Shown here: in pieces, positions 9,154-18,280 of the stretch
How the letters are laid out: each line of letters begins with the position of its first letter
Numbering within the stretch: the stretch's first letter is position 1
DNA from: Paenibacillus polymyxa M1
GTDB taxonomy: Bacteria > Bacillota > Bacilli > Paenibacillales > Paenibacillaceae
Assembly (NCBI RefSeq): GCF_000237325.1
Contig: NC_017542.1
Location: 2,053,501-2,117,500 of the forward strand
Direction of reading: 5' to 3'
Length of the DNA: 64,000 nt
The notes under the pieces: model-generated
Databases searched by the model: none
What the model was told of the DNA's origin: nothing
The model's input: the letters and a program-made list of their open reading frames with translations, nothing else
Program-made: the position numbers and the translations under genes

Positions 9154-10995
9154 ATGGACATGAAGAGAGTATTTCAACGCCCGCCGCTGGCGGACTGTGT
9201 ACCCGAGTTGATAGCTACAGCTAGAGGGGAGCGCAAGGCATCGCTGGTGATCCGCGGAGGAACGCTGGTCAATGTGGTATCGGGCGAATTGTTACCGGGC
9301 ATGTCTATTGCTGTGCAAGGCTCTCGTATCGCATATGTCGGTAGAGACGTTAGCCATACGATTGGAGAAGACACCGTAATCATTGAAGCGGAAGGCCGCT
9401 ATATGGCACCGGGTTTGCTGGACGGACATTGTCATATCGAAAGCACACAGCTCACCGTAACTGAATTCGCGAAGGCTGTACTGCCGCTGGGCGTGACGGG
9501 CGGTTTTTTTGACCCACATGAAATTTCCAATGTGCTGGGTCTAAAAGGGCTTCGTCTGATGCTGGACGAAGCACGCACGACACCGCTGGCTGCTTACATG
9601 CAGGTAGCTTCGTGCGTGCCTTCCACAGGCCCAGAGCTGGAAACGACAGGTGCCTCTTTCGGTCCGGCGGAAGTCGCAGAGGCTCTAAGCTGGGGCCCGG
9701 ATATGATCGGGCTGGGCGAAGTTATGAATTTCCCTGGCGTCGTCTATGGCGACGACGTGATGATCGGGGAAATTCAGGCCACGCTGCGCGCCGGCAAGGT
9801 GGCAGATGGCCATTTTACATGGGCCTCCGATGATTGGCGGCTGCCGGTCTATGCAGCCGCAGGAATTACGGGCGATCACGAATGTGTCACGCCCGAGGAT
9901 GTAGCCGAGCGTATTCGGCTCGGCATGTATGCCAAGATGCGGCAAGGCTCCGCATGGCATGATGTGGCCGAGACGATCCGTGCCAGCACGGAAATGGGTC
10001 TCGACACGCGCCGTATGATGCTGGTGACGGATGATCGCAGCGCCGAATCCTTGCTCCATGAAGGGCAGATGGATTTCGTTGTCCGTCATGCCATTGCGCA
10101 GGGCGTTAAGCCAGTGACTGCCTTTCAAATGGCAACGCTGAATACGGCAGAGCGCTTCGGCGTAGCACGGGACATCGGCTCGATCATTCCTGGTGCGATT
10201 GCCGATATTATCTTGCTTGATGGCCGATTGGCCGAAGTGAATGTGACGGCTACCATTGCAGCGGGTCAACTGGTGGCCGAGTACGGTCAAATGGTCGCCG
10301 ACTGGGACGGCTTCGTTTATCCTGCGGAAGTAATGGACACGGTCCATTTGGGTCGAGAGCTGAGTGCCGCAGATTTCTGTATTGCGGCTCCAGTGCAGGA
10401 AGGGAATGTACCTGTACGAGTAATTCGTGTCACGGAAAATCACGTGGATACGAAGGAAGTGCGGATGACCGTTCCGGTGCGTGATGGTGAAGTTGCATCA
10501 GATCCTGCACAAGACTTGTGTAAAATCGCCGTTTTCGAGCGGCATCATGCCAGTGGCAGCCACGCGGTAGCACTTGTGACAGGCGTCGGCTTCACCGAGC
10601 CAGCCGCAATTGCCATGACCGTAGCGCATGATAGTCACAACCTGCTCGTCATCGGCAATGATGACGAGCTCATGACCCAGGCGGCGAAGCAGGCCGTTGC
10701 CCTGCGTGGCGGCGTGGTGGTCGTATCCGCCTCGGGTGAGACGCGCTTCCCGCTTCCGATTGCCGGGCTGATGTCCCCAGCTCCGTTTGCTGAGGTAGCT
10801 GCGCAGTCCGAAAGCATCAGCCAGGCACTTCAGCAATCCGGCTGCATGTTGAACAACGCGCTAATGACACTGTCGCTGCTCGCACTGGTCGTAATCCCTG
10901 AAATCCGCCTGTCGGATCAGGGTCTTGTCGTGATCGGAGCCGACGGTATACGCAAGGTGTCTCTTTTCGTGGAAGAGGATGCTACGGAAGCCTGA
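9154..10995 (+). CDS. ade: Adenine deaminase
   Basis: A 613-residue metal-dependent amidohydrolase that converts adenine to hypoxanthine plus ammonia in purine salvage. Metal-binding motif MAPGLLDGHCHIESTQLT near residue 87, then FDPHEISNVLG, GLGEVMNFPGVV and HFTWASDD. The C-terminal part contains SHNLLVIGND and LPLPIAGLMS-like motifs (here FPLPIAGLMS). Length and order match AdeC of B. subtilis (577 residues). GGAGG lies 11 bases before the ATG. The gene is richer in GC than its neighbours. A long hairpin terminator follows at 11010. Upstream I saw no PurR box. Confidence 0.93.
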   Translation: MDMKRVFQRPPLADCVPELIATARGERKASLVIRGGTLVNVVSGELLPGMSIAVQGSRIAYVGRDVSHTIGEDTVIIEAEGRYMAPGLLDGHCHIESTQLTVTEFAKAVLPLGVTGGFFDPHEISNVLGLKGLRLMLDEARTTPLAAYMQVASCVPSTGPELETTGASFGPAEVAEALSWGPDMIGLGEVMNFPGVVYGDDVMIGEIQATLRAGKVADGHFTWASDDWRLPVYAAAGITGDHECVTPEDVAERIRLGMYAKMRQGSAWHDVAETIRASTEMGLDTRRMMLVTDDRSAESLLHEGQMDFVVRHAIAQGVKPVTAFQMATLNTAERFGVARDIGSIIPGAIADIILLDGRLAEVNVTATIAAGQLVAEYGQMVADWDGFVYPAEVMDTVHLGRELSAADFCIAAPVQEGNVPVRVIRVTENHVDTKEVRMTVPVRDGEVASDPAQDLCKIAVFERHHASGSHAVALVTGVGFTEPAAIAMTVAHDSHNLLVIGNDDELMTQAAKQAVALRGGVVVVSASGETRFPLPIAGLMSPAPFAEVAAQSESISQALQQSGCMLNNALMTLSLLALVVIPEIRLSDQGLVVIGADGIRKVSLFVEEDATEA

Positions 10996-11009
10996 TAGAA
11001 TACATCACT

Positions 11010-11059
11010 GGGGTTGTCCTGCAGGTCTACCCAGACCTGTGGGATAGCCCCTGTTTTCT
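11010..11059 (+). terminator. Long-stem terminator after ade
   Basis: A 19-base stem beginning GGGGTTGTCC and ending GGATAGCCCC, with the apex CAGGTCT/AGACCTG closed by a 4-base loop, followed by TGTTTTCTT. Mismatches are mostly G-T pairs. Confidence 0.8.
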
Positions 11060-11118
11060 TATATAGTCCTAAAGGTATCTTTGATTTCTTAATCAACGTT
11101 TTGTGGGGTGGTGAGGAG

Positions 11119-11700
11119 ATGCAATTATATTATCGTTCATTAGAAAATATGGCTCATCAAGCCTCAATTATAGATCAGGATTGGAACAGGTTTGTAGAGC
11201 AAACCCGTGTGAGGCATGTTCAGCAAGGGACATATCTTATTGAAACAGGGGAACCTGTGAAACACGCTTATTTTTGTTCGGAGGGATTATTCCGTTTGTT
11301 TTATACTTTGGCAGATGGCAGAGAGTATAATGTTGGTTTTTCACCAGAAGATGATTATGTAACCTCTTATGGCGCTATGGTTCAAGGTAAACCATCCACT
11401 TTTACGATTGAGGCCATGGAAGATTCGGTTGTTATTGAAATTCCATATTACGTATTAAAGGAGCTTATGGATACAAGCCATATGTGGGAAAGATTCGTGC
11501 GTAAAAGCGTAGAAAGACTGTACATTCGCAAAGAGGAACGGGAACGCGAATTGTTATATCTTTCTGCTAGGGAACGTTATGATGCCTTTCTTCTCAAGTA
11601 TCCCGGGTTAGACAAACGAGTTGCACAATACCATATAGCTTCGTACATAGGTGTATCCCCCGTCTCACTTAGTCGTTTGCTGCGCAGCAAGCCGCATTAA
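11119..11700 (+). CDS. Crp/Fnr family transcription regulator
   Basis: A 193-residue protein. Residues 15-120 form a cyclic-nucleotide-binding-like beta roll (GTYLIETGEPVKHAYFCSEGLFRLFY, GREYNVGFSPEDDYV), without the Cys set of FNR or a clear cAMP phosphate-binding RxS motif. The last 45 residues form the winged helix with recognition helix VSPVSLSRLLR. The ligand is unknown. The ATG at 11119 follows GGTGGTGAGGAG, which is unusually close; an earlier in-frame ATG would overlap the ade terminator and is unlikely. The next gene encodes a darcynin-family protein that may be its target, as inference from proximity only. Confidence 0.8.
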   Translation: MQLYYRSLENMAHQASIIDQDWNRFVEQTRVRHVQQGTYLIETGEPVKHAYFCSEGLFRLFYTLADGREYNVGFSPEDDYVTSYGAMVQGKPSTFTIEAMEDSVVIEIPYYVLKELMDTSHMWERFVRKSVERLYIRKEERERELLYLSARERYDAFLLKYPGLDKRVAQYHIASYIGVSPVSLSRLLRSKPH

Positions 11701-11718
11701 CCTATGTTAATGCGGCTT
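11689..11718. repeat. 12-bp perfect inverted repeat over the stop codon of the Crp/Fnr gene
   Basis: AAGCCGCATTAA (11689-11700), a 6-base loop and TTAATGCGGCTT (11707-11718). There is no T-run, so it may be an RNA 3'-end stabiliser or attenuating hairpin rather than a classic terminator. Confidence 0.6.
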
Positions 11719-11782
11719 GGCAGACAAGCAGCGTACAATAACGATAAATCCATTCAAGCTTCACTAAAAAGGAGATAGGCAT

Positions 11783-12124
11783 ATGCGTTATATGATGATT
11801 GTATTATTGGAATTCTACCCTTCTTGGTTGGCTCTTCCTCGGGAAGAACGCCGCAAACATGCGGGGGCCTTGCAGGCTCGTATTCAGAAGTACAGCGAAC
11901 ATGTTCAGGTTCGTTTTTTCGATGCAGAAGCACTGCCCGGAAAGGACTATACGGATTTCGTTGTATGCGAAACAGAGGATATGAAGCAATATCACTATAT
12001 GTGGGAAGAAATTCGTGATTCGGAGCCGTATACCAAAGGATATATGAAGATTAAAGATGTAGTAATGGGGATGGAAAATGCATTTCAGTCCTATGAGTCC
12101 GAAATGCTACAGATGGACAAATAA
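11783..12124 (+). CDS. Darcynin-family protein
   Basis: A 113-residue soluble protein. The features RYMMIVLLEFYPSWLALPREER, VRFFDAEALPGKDYTDFVVCET and YHYMWEEIRDSEPYTKGYMKI correspond to the darcynin family, small ferredoxin-like (dimeric alpha/beta barrel) proteins with no established reaction. AAAAAGGAGATAGGCAT positions the ATG at 11783. It lies 82 bases after the Crp/Fnr gene on the same strand. A terminator follows. Confidence 0.7.
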   Translation: MRYMMIVLLEFYPSWLALPREERRKHAGALQARIQKYSEHVQVRFFDAEALPGKDYTDFVVCETEDMKQYHYMWEEIRDSEPYTKGYMKIKDVVMGMENAFQSYESEMLQMDK

Positions 12125-12181
12125 CTCCCCGTACTCCTTTACTATGTAAAAGTAGGAGTTGAGCTTGTACAGGTTTTAAAC

Positions 12182-12229
12182 AAGGCGAGTTCCCATGCTG
12201 TTTTATTCAGCTGGGAATTCGCCTTTTAT
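12182..12229 (+). terminator. Rho-independent terminator
   Basis: GGCGAGTTCCCAtGCTG pairs with CAGCtGGGAATTCGCC, followed by TTTTATC. Confidence 0.8.
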
Positions 12230-12260
12230 CTAATAGAGACGATAATAAGATAAAATCGTA

Positions 12261-13109
12261 TTATGCAACTGTATTACTTATAACCGTCATAAAACCATTA
12301 TTTGTAGCATTATTAATTAACTGATTAATAGATTTTGCTGCGCTATCGCTAAACAAGTACCACTCATCTTTGGATACGTCATGAATCAAAAACTTGGGAT
12401 ACCCGATTAAAACTTCGGATGGAAAGGACTGGATTAAAGAATACACATCAAAACGAGCTAAGCTTTTCCCTTTTTGGTCTAAAAAATCGTATTGTGCATT
12501 TTTATAATAAGACCCAGGTGTGTCAATAGTGAGTCTCCAAGAATAGTTTTCAGGTGCTTCGACTTTTTCGCCTTTGTTTTTTGCAAAAATATTATAAATG
12601 GCTTTGTTATATGCATTGCCATGAATTTGCTGAACTACGCCGCCCATAATCATATGGTATTCCTGTTGAAGTGCCTTTACTTGTACACCGTCTATGAGCA
12701 ATGGTTCAATATTAATAGTCACTGCAAAGTTGCTGTAATTGACATTACAGCCAAATGTCTCTGCAATAAAACGAAGTGGAACATATATGTTGTTATTTTT
12801 CAAGTATGGTTTTACATCAAGCTGTATCTTTTGACCGTTTTTCTCCGCTGTGCTTTTGTTTACTGCTAATTTTACTTTCATATCGCTTTTAGTGAGAATA
12901 ACCTCGGAATCGGACCATTCGACGTTAGCCCCCAAACTTTCGCTAATAACACGTAGAGGCACCATTGTACGTTTGTTCTTCATTTGTGGCTTTGCATCGG
13001 TTGCTATAGCCACACCGTCAATTTTGATTTGATTTTGTGCTGCATAAGCAGTGGACGATGAAATACATAAAAAGATAGCAAGAAAAGCCCCAAAGAATGC
13101 CTTGTTCAT
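12261..13109 (-). CDS. Secreted copper amine oxidase N-terminal (stalk) domain protein
   Basis: A 282-residue protein with a Sec signal peptide (MNKAFFGAFLAIFLCISSSTAYA, cleavage after AYA). Two stalk-domain repeats follow: KRTMVPLRVISESLGANVEW and NNIYVPLRFIAETFGCNVNY. Despite the name these repeats have no amine oxidase activity and are widespread in Paenibacillus as cell-wall or extracellular modules. The last 150 residues are unrecognised. The ATG at 13109 follows AAAAAAGGAGC and begins the signal peptide; an in-frame ATG at 13145 would add 12 polar residues in front of it. It is convergent with the darcynin gene. Confidence 0.8.
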   Translation of the reverse strand: MNKAFFGAFLAIFLCISSSTAYAAQNQIKIDGVAIATDAKPQMKNKRTMVPLRVISESLGANVEWSDSEVILTKSDMKVKLAVNKSTAEKNGQKIQLDVKPYLKNNNIYVPLRFIAETFGCNVNYSNFAVTINIEPLLIDGVQVKALQQEYHMIMGGVVQQIHGNAYNKAIYNIFAKNKGEKVEAPENYSWRLTIDTPGSYYKNAQYDFLDQKGKSLARFDVYSLIQSFPSEVLIGYPKFLIHDVSKDEWYLFSDSAAKSINQLINNATNNGFMTVISNTVA

Positions 13110-13352
13110 AAAAGATTGCTCCTTTTTTTGATTAATTTGTTGCACAGTAACTTTCCCCCATATTAAGACGCGACTGGATAAAAATTTGTTGCGTTTTCCT
13201 GTTCATCAACTTGACGTAACAACCAGTTTGTACTATTCAACTGAATTCCGATATTTACCACCCAAAAAATTCTAATCTTCCTGGGGAATTATGTCGATAA
13301 CATTGAATATTGTTCATAAAATTTACAAAGTAAATCCTTAGGGGGAAAGTTA

Positions 13353-14630
13353 ATGAGAAAACAGCTAAAAGTTGCGATTTCTCTAGCATGTTTAATGATG
13401 TTTATAGGTTGTTCAGCATCACCAGTATCACAGCAGACGACCAAGATTACATTTTTGAATTCTAAATCTGAAATAAAAACCCAATTAGAAGAAGTCGCAA
13501 AACAATACAATCAAGAGCACCCTGAAGTATCTTTAGAAATTATAACCGCTCCAGAGGGAACGTCTGCATATCAAAAGCTGATGTCGATGTACGGCTCAGG
13601 AAGCCCAGCAACGATGTCGATGCTTGACCCGGGTGACACGCAGACATTCCTGGATAAAGCCGTTGACTTAAGTAAAGAGAAGTGGGTAGCCGATACGATA
13701 GAAAATGGACTTGATGCAGTTAAGAAAAACGATGCTGTGCTGGGATTCCCATTTGCAGTGGAAGGCTACGGATTAATCTATAACAAAAAAGTATTGGACA
13801 AGGCAACAGGGGGTCCTTTTGATCCTTCTTCGGTCAACAGTAGAAGCAGCCTGAATTCATTAATGGCTAAAATTCAGAAGTCGGGAGTAGCACCAGTCAT
13901 GCTTTCACCAATGGACTGGTCTCTTGGCTCTCATCTTCTGGCTCTGGCTTATTCTGTTCAACCTGGAGGTTTTCCAGAGTTTGTTAAAGGTATGCAGAAC
14001 AACTCCATCGATATGTCCCAAAACAATGTAATGTCTGGATGGGTACAAACTTTAGATCTGCTCAAGGATAACAACATCAATAAACACGCGCCTTTGGACA
14101 GTACGTATGAGGATGGATCCAAAGCTTTGGGAGAGGGCAAGGTAGGGCTTTGGTTTATGGGCAACTGGGCTTGGAATGGAATAAAGAGCAATGATACGGC
14201 AAATGAGGAATACGGGTTCTTGCCTCTTCCGCTAAACGATAATACAGATGATCCCAACAATTCAAAGATCACAGTTGGTGTGACAAAGTATGTATTCATT
14301 GACTCCACAGCTACTACGCCGCAGCAGCAAGAGGAAGCAAAGAAATTTTTAAACTGGCTGGTATACGAAAAGTCGGGACAGGAACTTTTGGTTAACAAGG
14401 CTAATGTTATACCAGCCTTTAAGAATATTGACTTAGTGCCTTCCGATCCCTTGAGTAAATCGATCAAGTCATATATGTCGAACGGAAAGACGCTGCCGTT
14501 TATGGCAACCCTTCCACCTGATCATGGGGCCATCACAGGAGCATCTATCCAAAGCTATATCAGTGGAAAGATAGATAAGGCTGAGCTCTTACGCCAAATA
14601 CGCATATACTGGAAAGCTCAGCAGGGATGA
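13353..14630 (+). CDS. Family 1 extracellular sugar-binding lipoprotein (orphan)
   Basis: A 425-residue protein with a lipoprotein signal (LMMFIGC, modified Cys20), then an ABC-type family 1 solute-binding fold: KITFLNSKSEIKTQLEEVAKQYNQEHPEVSLEII at the N-lobe, GKVGLWFMGNWAWNGIKS in the middle and a typical hinge and C-lobe. Such proteins bind oligosaccharides. No permease or ATPase gene is next to it; instead a chemoreceptor gene starts 30 bases downstream on the same strand. This suggests a role in chemotactic sugar sensing. AGGGGGAAAG precedes the ATG. A TTGACG box at 13211 may be part of its promoter; the sigma-D resemblance near 13248 (TCCGATAT) lacks a matching upstream box. Confidence 0.85.
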   Translation: MRKQLKVAISLACLMMFIGCSASPVSQQTTKITFLNSKSEIKTQLEEVAKQYNQEHPEVSLEIITAPEGTSAYQKLMSMYGSGSPATMSMLDPGDTQTFLDKAVDLSKEKWVADTIENGLDAVKKNDAVLGFPFAVEGYGLIYNKKVLDKATGGPFDPSSVNSRSSLNSLMAKIQKSGVAPVMLSPMDWSLGSHLLALAYSVQPGGFPEFVKGMQNNSIDMSQNNVMSGWVQTLDLLKDNNINKHAPLDSTYEDGSKALGEGKVGLWFMGNWAWNGIKSNDTANEEYGFLPLPLNDNTDDPNNSKITVGVTKYVFIDSTATTPQQQEEAKKFLNWLVYEKSGQELLVNKANVIPAFKNIDLVPSDPLSKSIKSYMSNGKTLPFMATLPPDHGAITGASIQSYISGKIDKAELLRQIRIYWKAQQG

Positions 14631-14660
14631 TACGAGACCAGTCACGGGAGGAAGATAAGG

Positions 14661-16364
14661 GTGTTTAAATTAACATTAAAGAAAAAAATAATTAGTGCAG
14701 CGCTCATACTGGTAATCGTACTGTCCCTTTCAAGTGTTATAGGCGTCATTAAGATGTCGGAAATGGGGGAGGCTTCTGATAAGGTAAATAACAGGTCGTT
14801 ACCTGCGGTTATTCTTCTTCAAGGTATGGATAAGCAGATTACAGAAATCGATAGACTCACCGTTCGAATGATACTCGAAGAGGATGCAGCTGCTCGCAGC
14901 ACTTATCAAGAAGAACTAGCCAAAGCTACAGATTCAATGGATAAGAGTGTAAATAAATATCAAAGTTTGGCCTCTACGGCAGAGGAAAAAGAACTGTTCA
15001 CCAACTTTTATGGTCAGTGGGCAATGTATCTTCGCCATCTAAAGGTGGTTTCTGCGGCCATGGAAGAAAACGACAAAGTGATGGCCTACATGATCATTCA
15101 TGGAAATTCTTCTATTTATAAGGCAGCATTAGACGATGTAAATAAACTGAAGCTGCTTAATGAGCAGTATGCCACTGAGGCAGCTAATCAATCGAGTCAA
15201 TCTTACCATTCAGGTAGACTTTTGATGATTTCTTTGACTATCATATGTACGATCCTTGGAATTATCGGTTCTTTTTTATTGGCTCAATCGTTCACTAAGC
15301 CCATATTAAAAATAGCAGAACAGATAAAGCTGGTAACGAGAGGGGACCTGCAAGTGGAACCCCTTAGGGTCCGATCCAAAGATGAGGTCGGGGAGCTGGC
15401 ATCCGATTTTAATGAAATGTGCGATTCGCTACGTAACCTTTTAAAGGAAGTTGTGGATAATTCCTTACTGGTTGCCTCTACGGCTGAACAGCTAACGGCC
15501 AGTGCAGAACAGACAAGCATTGCTACCGAGCAGATAGCTATAAGTGCCACTCAGGTTGCGGAGGGTTCTCAGACACAGCTTGCAGATATAGCTGAAACGC
15601 TGAATTACACGGTAGGCGTTTCTAAAAGTGTAGAGAGCATAACCAATCGCTTTGTGAATGTGGCGAACCTCACAACCCAAGCACAAGAAAAAGCAAACAA
15701 CGGGAAAACCCAAATGTCTTCCACCGTCTCTCAAATAAGAGATGTGCATACCAAGGTAACTCAATCCGCTGAAGTGGTAAATATTCTAGGCGAAAAATCT
15801 GCAGAGATTAGACAGATCACAGCTATGATTAGCGATATATCTGCCCGAACCAACTTGCTTTCACTCAATGCGAGTATAGAAGCTGCACGAGCGGGAGAGC
15901 AGGGAAAAGGATTTGCGGTTGTCGCTTATGAAGTACGTAATTTGTCGGCACAAGCAAGTGAAGCAACGGGCAAGATTTCCTCTCTGGTCAACGAAATCGC
16001 ATTAAGAACAGACGAAGTTGTGATTTCGATGAATGAAGGTGTTCAATCTCTAAATGAAGGTATGATGCTTGTCGAAGGTGTCGGTAACGTCTTTTCTGAA
16101 ATTGTCGGTGCCGTGGAAGAGGTGAGCGGTGAGGTAGATACTGCGGCTGTAGAAGCAAGATCCGTAAATGAAGGAACCGTTTCTATGGTGGAATCTATGA
16201 AGAAAATTGCCGAAATCTCCGAACGTGCAGCCGACTCTACTCAAACAGTCGCAAGCGTAGTCGAGGAAACTACTGCCTCCATGGAGGAAGTGTCCGCAGG
16301 TGCTAATATGCTTGCCAAGCGGGCGGAAGAGATGAATCAAACGGTGTCCGTATTCAAAATTTAA
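14661..16364 (+). CDS. Methyl-accepting chemotaxis protein, 4-helix-bundle sensor
   Basis: A 567-residue chemoreceptor. Membrane segment 1 is at residues 10-30, a helical 4HB_MCP periplasmic-type domain runs to about 182, membrane segment 2 is at 183-208 and a HAMP domain follows ([13 protein letters not shown]). The signalling tip reads [20 protein letters not shown]. The C-terminus has no CheR-binding pentapeptide. The start is GTG at 14661 with GGGAGG 9 bases before it. It is co-transcribed with the sugar-binding lipoprotein, whose ligand-loaded form may dock onto this receptor. Confidence 0.92.
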   Translation: MFKLTLKKKIISAALILVIVLSLSSVIGVIKMSEMGEASDKVNNRSLPAVILLQGMDKQITEIDRLTVRMILEEDAAARSTYQEELAKATDSMDKSVNKYQSLASTAEEKELFTNFYGQWAMYLRHLKVVSAAMEENDKVMAYMIIHGNSSIYKAALDDVNKLKLLNEQYATEAANQSSQSYHSGRLLMISLTIICTILGIIGSFLLAQSFTKPILKIAEQIKLVTRGDLQVEPLRVRSKDEVGELASDFNEMCDSLRNLLKEVVDNSLLVASTAEQLTASAEQTSIATEQIAISATQVAEGSQTQLADIAETLNYTVGVSKSVESITNRFVNVANLTTQAQEKANNGKTQMSSTVSQIRDVHTKVTQSAEVVNILGEKSAEIRQITAMISDISARTNLLSLNASIEAARAGEQGKGFAVVAYEVRNLSAQASEATGKISSLVNEIALRTDEVVISMNEGVQSLNEGMMLVEGVGNVFSEIVGAVEEVSGEVDTAAVEARSVNEGTVSMVESMKKIAEISERAADSTQTVASVVEETTASMEEVSAGANMLAKRAEEMNQTVSVFKI

Positions 16365-16372
16365 AGTAAGTT

Positions 16373-16415
16373 AGCGGTAGTCTTGGACGAGAAAAACAAG
16401 TCCTAGACTACCGCT
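16373..16415 (+). terminator. Terminator hairpin after the chemoreceptor gene
   Basis: AGCGGTAGTCTtGGAC pairs with GTCCtAGACTACCGCT around an 11-base loop; the tail GTTGTATTC is only moderately T-rich. Confidence 0.65.
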
Positions 16416-16451
16416 GTTGTATTCAACTCTTGTGTCTAAATTAGCGTATAA

Positions 16452-17723
16452 TTACGAATGAACTGCTTCAGCTTGTTTAGCAGCTTTTTTCAGATTCTGT
16501 TTGCGGCGTTCCTCTAGATATCGTTCTCCATTTTTCTTGTCAGCTGTTAGCGTAAAGCAGGAAATGATGGTGAACAGACCTGCAATGGAACCCAAAATAA
16601 CATAAGTGATTGGGAAATTCAGAACTTCATACATATGTCCGACAATAGGTGAGAAAACAGATACCACCAGGGAGCCCATAAACAAATACAGTAGGTACAT
16701 GGTGGACGATAAGCGCTGGTCAAAGTTGACGGTAATGTACTTGAAGATGGCTACCAGAATCAGCGGTTTTTCCAGGGAGTGAATCATCTTCATCGCAGCC
16801 ACCCATATGGAACCGAACGGCAGCGAAGAACCGATAATACGCAACGACATGATCGTTCCGGCAATAATCAATGCCCATTTGGCAGTCGTTTTGTTCACAA
16901 ACCATGGGGTAACAAACAGGAACACAAATTCCAGGAATACCTGTACAGCACTTAAATCGCCAAGGAATTGATTTCCTTCTGCTTTGGAACTGAACTGAGA
17001 TACGAAATAGGTGGCAAATTGCTGGTCATATACCTCATAAATTTGGGTCACGCCAACCATGAATAGCATAAGAAACCAGAACTTTGTGGTGCGTACGAGA
17101 TGTAGTACGTCAATGAGCTTCAACGATTCAGTTTTCTGCTGCTCCTGTCCAGAAATTTCGACTTTGGTCAAGAAGATGCAGATCATGGCAACAACAGCAG
17201 ATACGGAGGCAATCCAGAAGGTCAGATTTACATTGATGTTGATGACCCGCCCCGCAACAAAAGTAGCGGCCGCCCATCCGAGTGAGCCCCACATACGAAC
17301 TCGTCCGTATTCAAAGCCGTATTTGCGCGATACTTTGTCCATATAGGAATCGACGACACCGTTACCTGCATTAAACACCAGACCGATAAATAGTGCACCG
17401 ACAATGGCACCAATGACGAACTGCGTTTGAAGCAATGGACCGTACACATAGATAAAAAAGGGCCCGACGAGCAAAAGGATCGTAAAGAGTATGTACAGCA
17501 GATGTTTTCTCAAGCCCAGCTTGTCGGATAAGTACCCAAACAGGGGTTGCATGATCAAGGCGACGATAGAGTTCGCCGCGTATAAAAATCCTGTGTAGGT
17601 TTCTGAAATCCCCAGGCTTTGTCCCAGCCAAATGACAAAAAAAGACATGGCGGCAGACCATGTAAACAGATAAGCGAAATTAAAAACGCTCAAAGACCAG
17701 TAGTTACGTTTTGCTAAATTCAT
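16452..17723 (-). CDS. Oligosaccharide:H+ symporter, LacY/CscB family
   Basis: A 423-residue, 12-helix permease homologous to E. coli LacY along its length (QPLFGYLSDKLGLRKHLLY, GFEYGRVRMWGSLGWA, EVYDQQFATYF, AGTIMSLRIIGSSL, FKYITVNFDQRLSST). At the LacY Glu126 position it has Asp (VVDSYMDK), and in helix VIII it has QVFLE where LacY has its Glu269 region. Both features are those I recall for the sucrose permease CscB, so a disaccharide other than lactose is possible. The ATG at 17723 follows AAGGGGTG. A longer in-frame start at 17837 would add 38 non-family residues. The next gene upstream, on the other strand, is a decayed galE fragment. Confidence 0.85.
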   Translation of the reverse strand: MNLAKRNYWSLSVFNFAYLFTWSAAMSFFVIWLGQSLGISETYTGFLYAANSIVALIMQPLFGYLSDKLGLRKHLLYILFTILLLVGPFFIYVYGPLLQTQFVIGAIVGALFIGLVFNAGNGVVDSYMDKVSRKYGFEYGRVRMWGSLGWAAATFVAGRVININVNLTFWIASVSAVVAMICIFLTKVEISGQEQQKTESLKLIDVLHLVRTTKFWFLMLFMVGVTQIYEVYDQQFATYFVSQFSSKAEGNQFLGDLSAVQVFLEFVFLFVTPWFVNKTTAKWALIIAGTIMSLRIIGSSLPFGSIWVAAMKMIHSLEKPLILVAIFKYITVNFDQRLSSTMYLLYLFMGSLVVSVFSPIVGHMYEVLNFPITYVILGSIAGLFTIISCFTLTADKKNGERYLEERRKQNLKKAAKQAEAVHS

Positions 17724-17895
17724 GTTTAAGCACCCCTTCAAATTATAGCCGCTCAATGTATTGCATACGTCTTTAAACATTGTCTGTACTATTAATTGTA
17801 AGGATGATTCAATTGAATCCATAGGGCATTTTCCCAAGATTTCCTGTGCTTATTGCAATCAATTGCTAGATGGGTTATACAGAGCTTTTATTATC

Positions 17896-17924
17896 TTGTA
17901 AGAATTAAGTCCTACGTGTAAAAT
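17896..17924 (+). promoter_or_regulatory. Promoter in front of the galE remnant
   Basis: TTGTAA (17896-17901), a 17-base spacer and TAAAAT (17919-17924). A GGAGG and ATG follow at 17953-17967, so the expression signals outlived the gene. Confidence 0.55.
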
Positions 17925-17964
17925 TGTTCGTAGTTCATTAGGCTCATTTAGTAGGAGGAGAAAC

Positions 17965-18086
17965 ATGGCACGAAGCAGAATTGTTCTAAGGTCTGGCTGA
18001 CATGGTCATACTGATAGCACAATAAATTGCTAGAGCAAGGGGATGAAGTGGTTCTTTCGCAAGTACAAAGTTACTTGAAACCGTGA
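17965..18086 (+). pseudogene. galE: Decayed 5' end of a UDP-glucose 4-epimerase gene
   Basis: An intact GGAGGAG/ATG start leads into MARSRIVL, then the frame breaks at a TGA (17998-18000). Restoring frames gives pieces resembling the GalE Rossmann start: a Gly/Ala/His stretch where GGAGYIGSH is expected, then NKLLEQGDEVV in another frame, before a stop at 18084-18086. At least two frameshifts and a large deletion are needed. The identification rests on about 25 scattered residues and could be wrong; other NAD-binding epimerases start similarly. It sits between a LacY-like permease and brnQ, which fits an abandoned galactoside locus. Confidence 0.5.
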
Positions 18087-18191
18087 ACGTATATAGAGTA
18101 TTGTGTAATGATGAGTTATCGAAACTCACATCTTGAATAATGTTCTTACACCGATCGGGAAGGGTTAGCGGAGGGCTATCCCTACTTGGTG

Positions 18192-18221
18192 TTGCTATGC
18201 CCTATTCACATGTCCTATACA
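18192..18221 (+). promoter_or_regulatory. Possible brnQ promoter
   Basis: TTGCTA (18192-18197), an 18-base spacer and TATACA (18216-18221). The leader of about 55 bases is too short for a T-box, and none was recognised. 18087-18191 holds nothing I can assign. Confidence 0.4.
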
Positions 18222-18280
18222 AAATAAAAAGAAAATGAATGATAACAAATTGTTGTGATTTCATGGTTGGAGGATTTATT

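Noticed and set aside
9685..10443. Open frame of 252 codons on the minus strand
   Set aside because: It lies wholly antisense to adenine deaminase, whose catalytic motifs are clear. The composition is that of a shadow frame, rich in His, Arg and Cys, and it has no ribosome binding site.
13240..13260. Sigma-D promoter for the sugar-binding lipoprotein operon (TCCGATAT)
   Set aside because: The -10-like sequence is good, but 13-15 bases upstream there is no TAAA. A TTGACG box nearby suits sigma-A better.
18087..18280. T-box or other amino acid riboswitch upstream of brnQ
   Set aside because: The AGGGTGGTACCGCG core of a T-box is absent, and the leader after the likely promoter is too short. 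A GGGTTAGC/GGGCTATCCC motif is present but does not form the expected fold.
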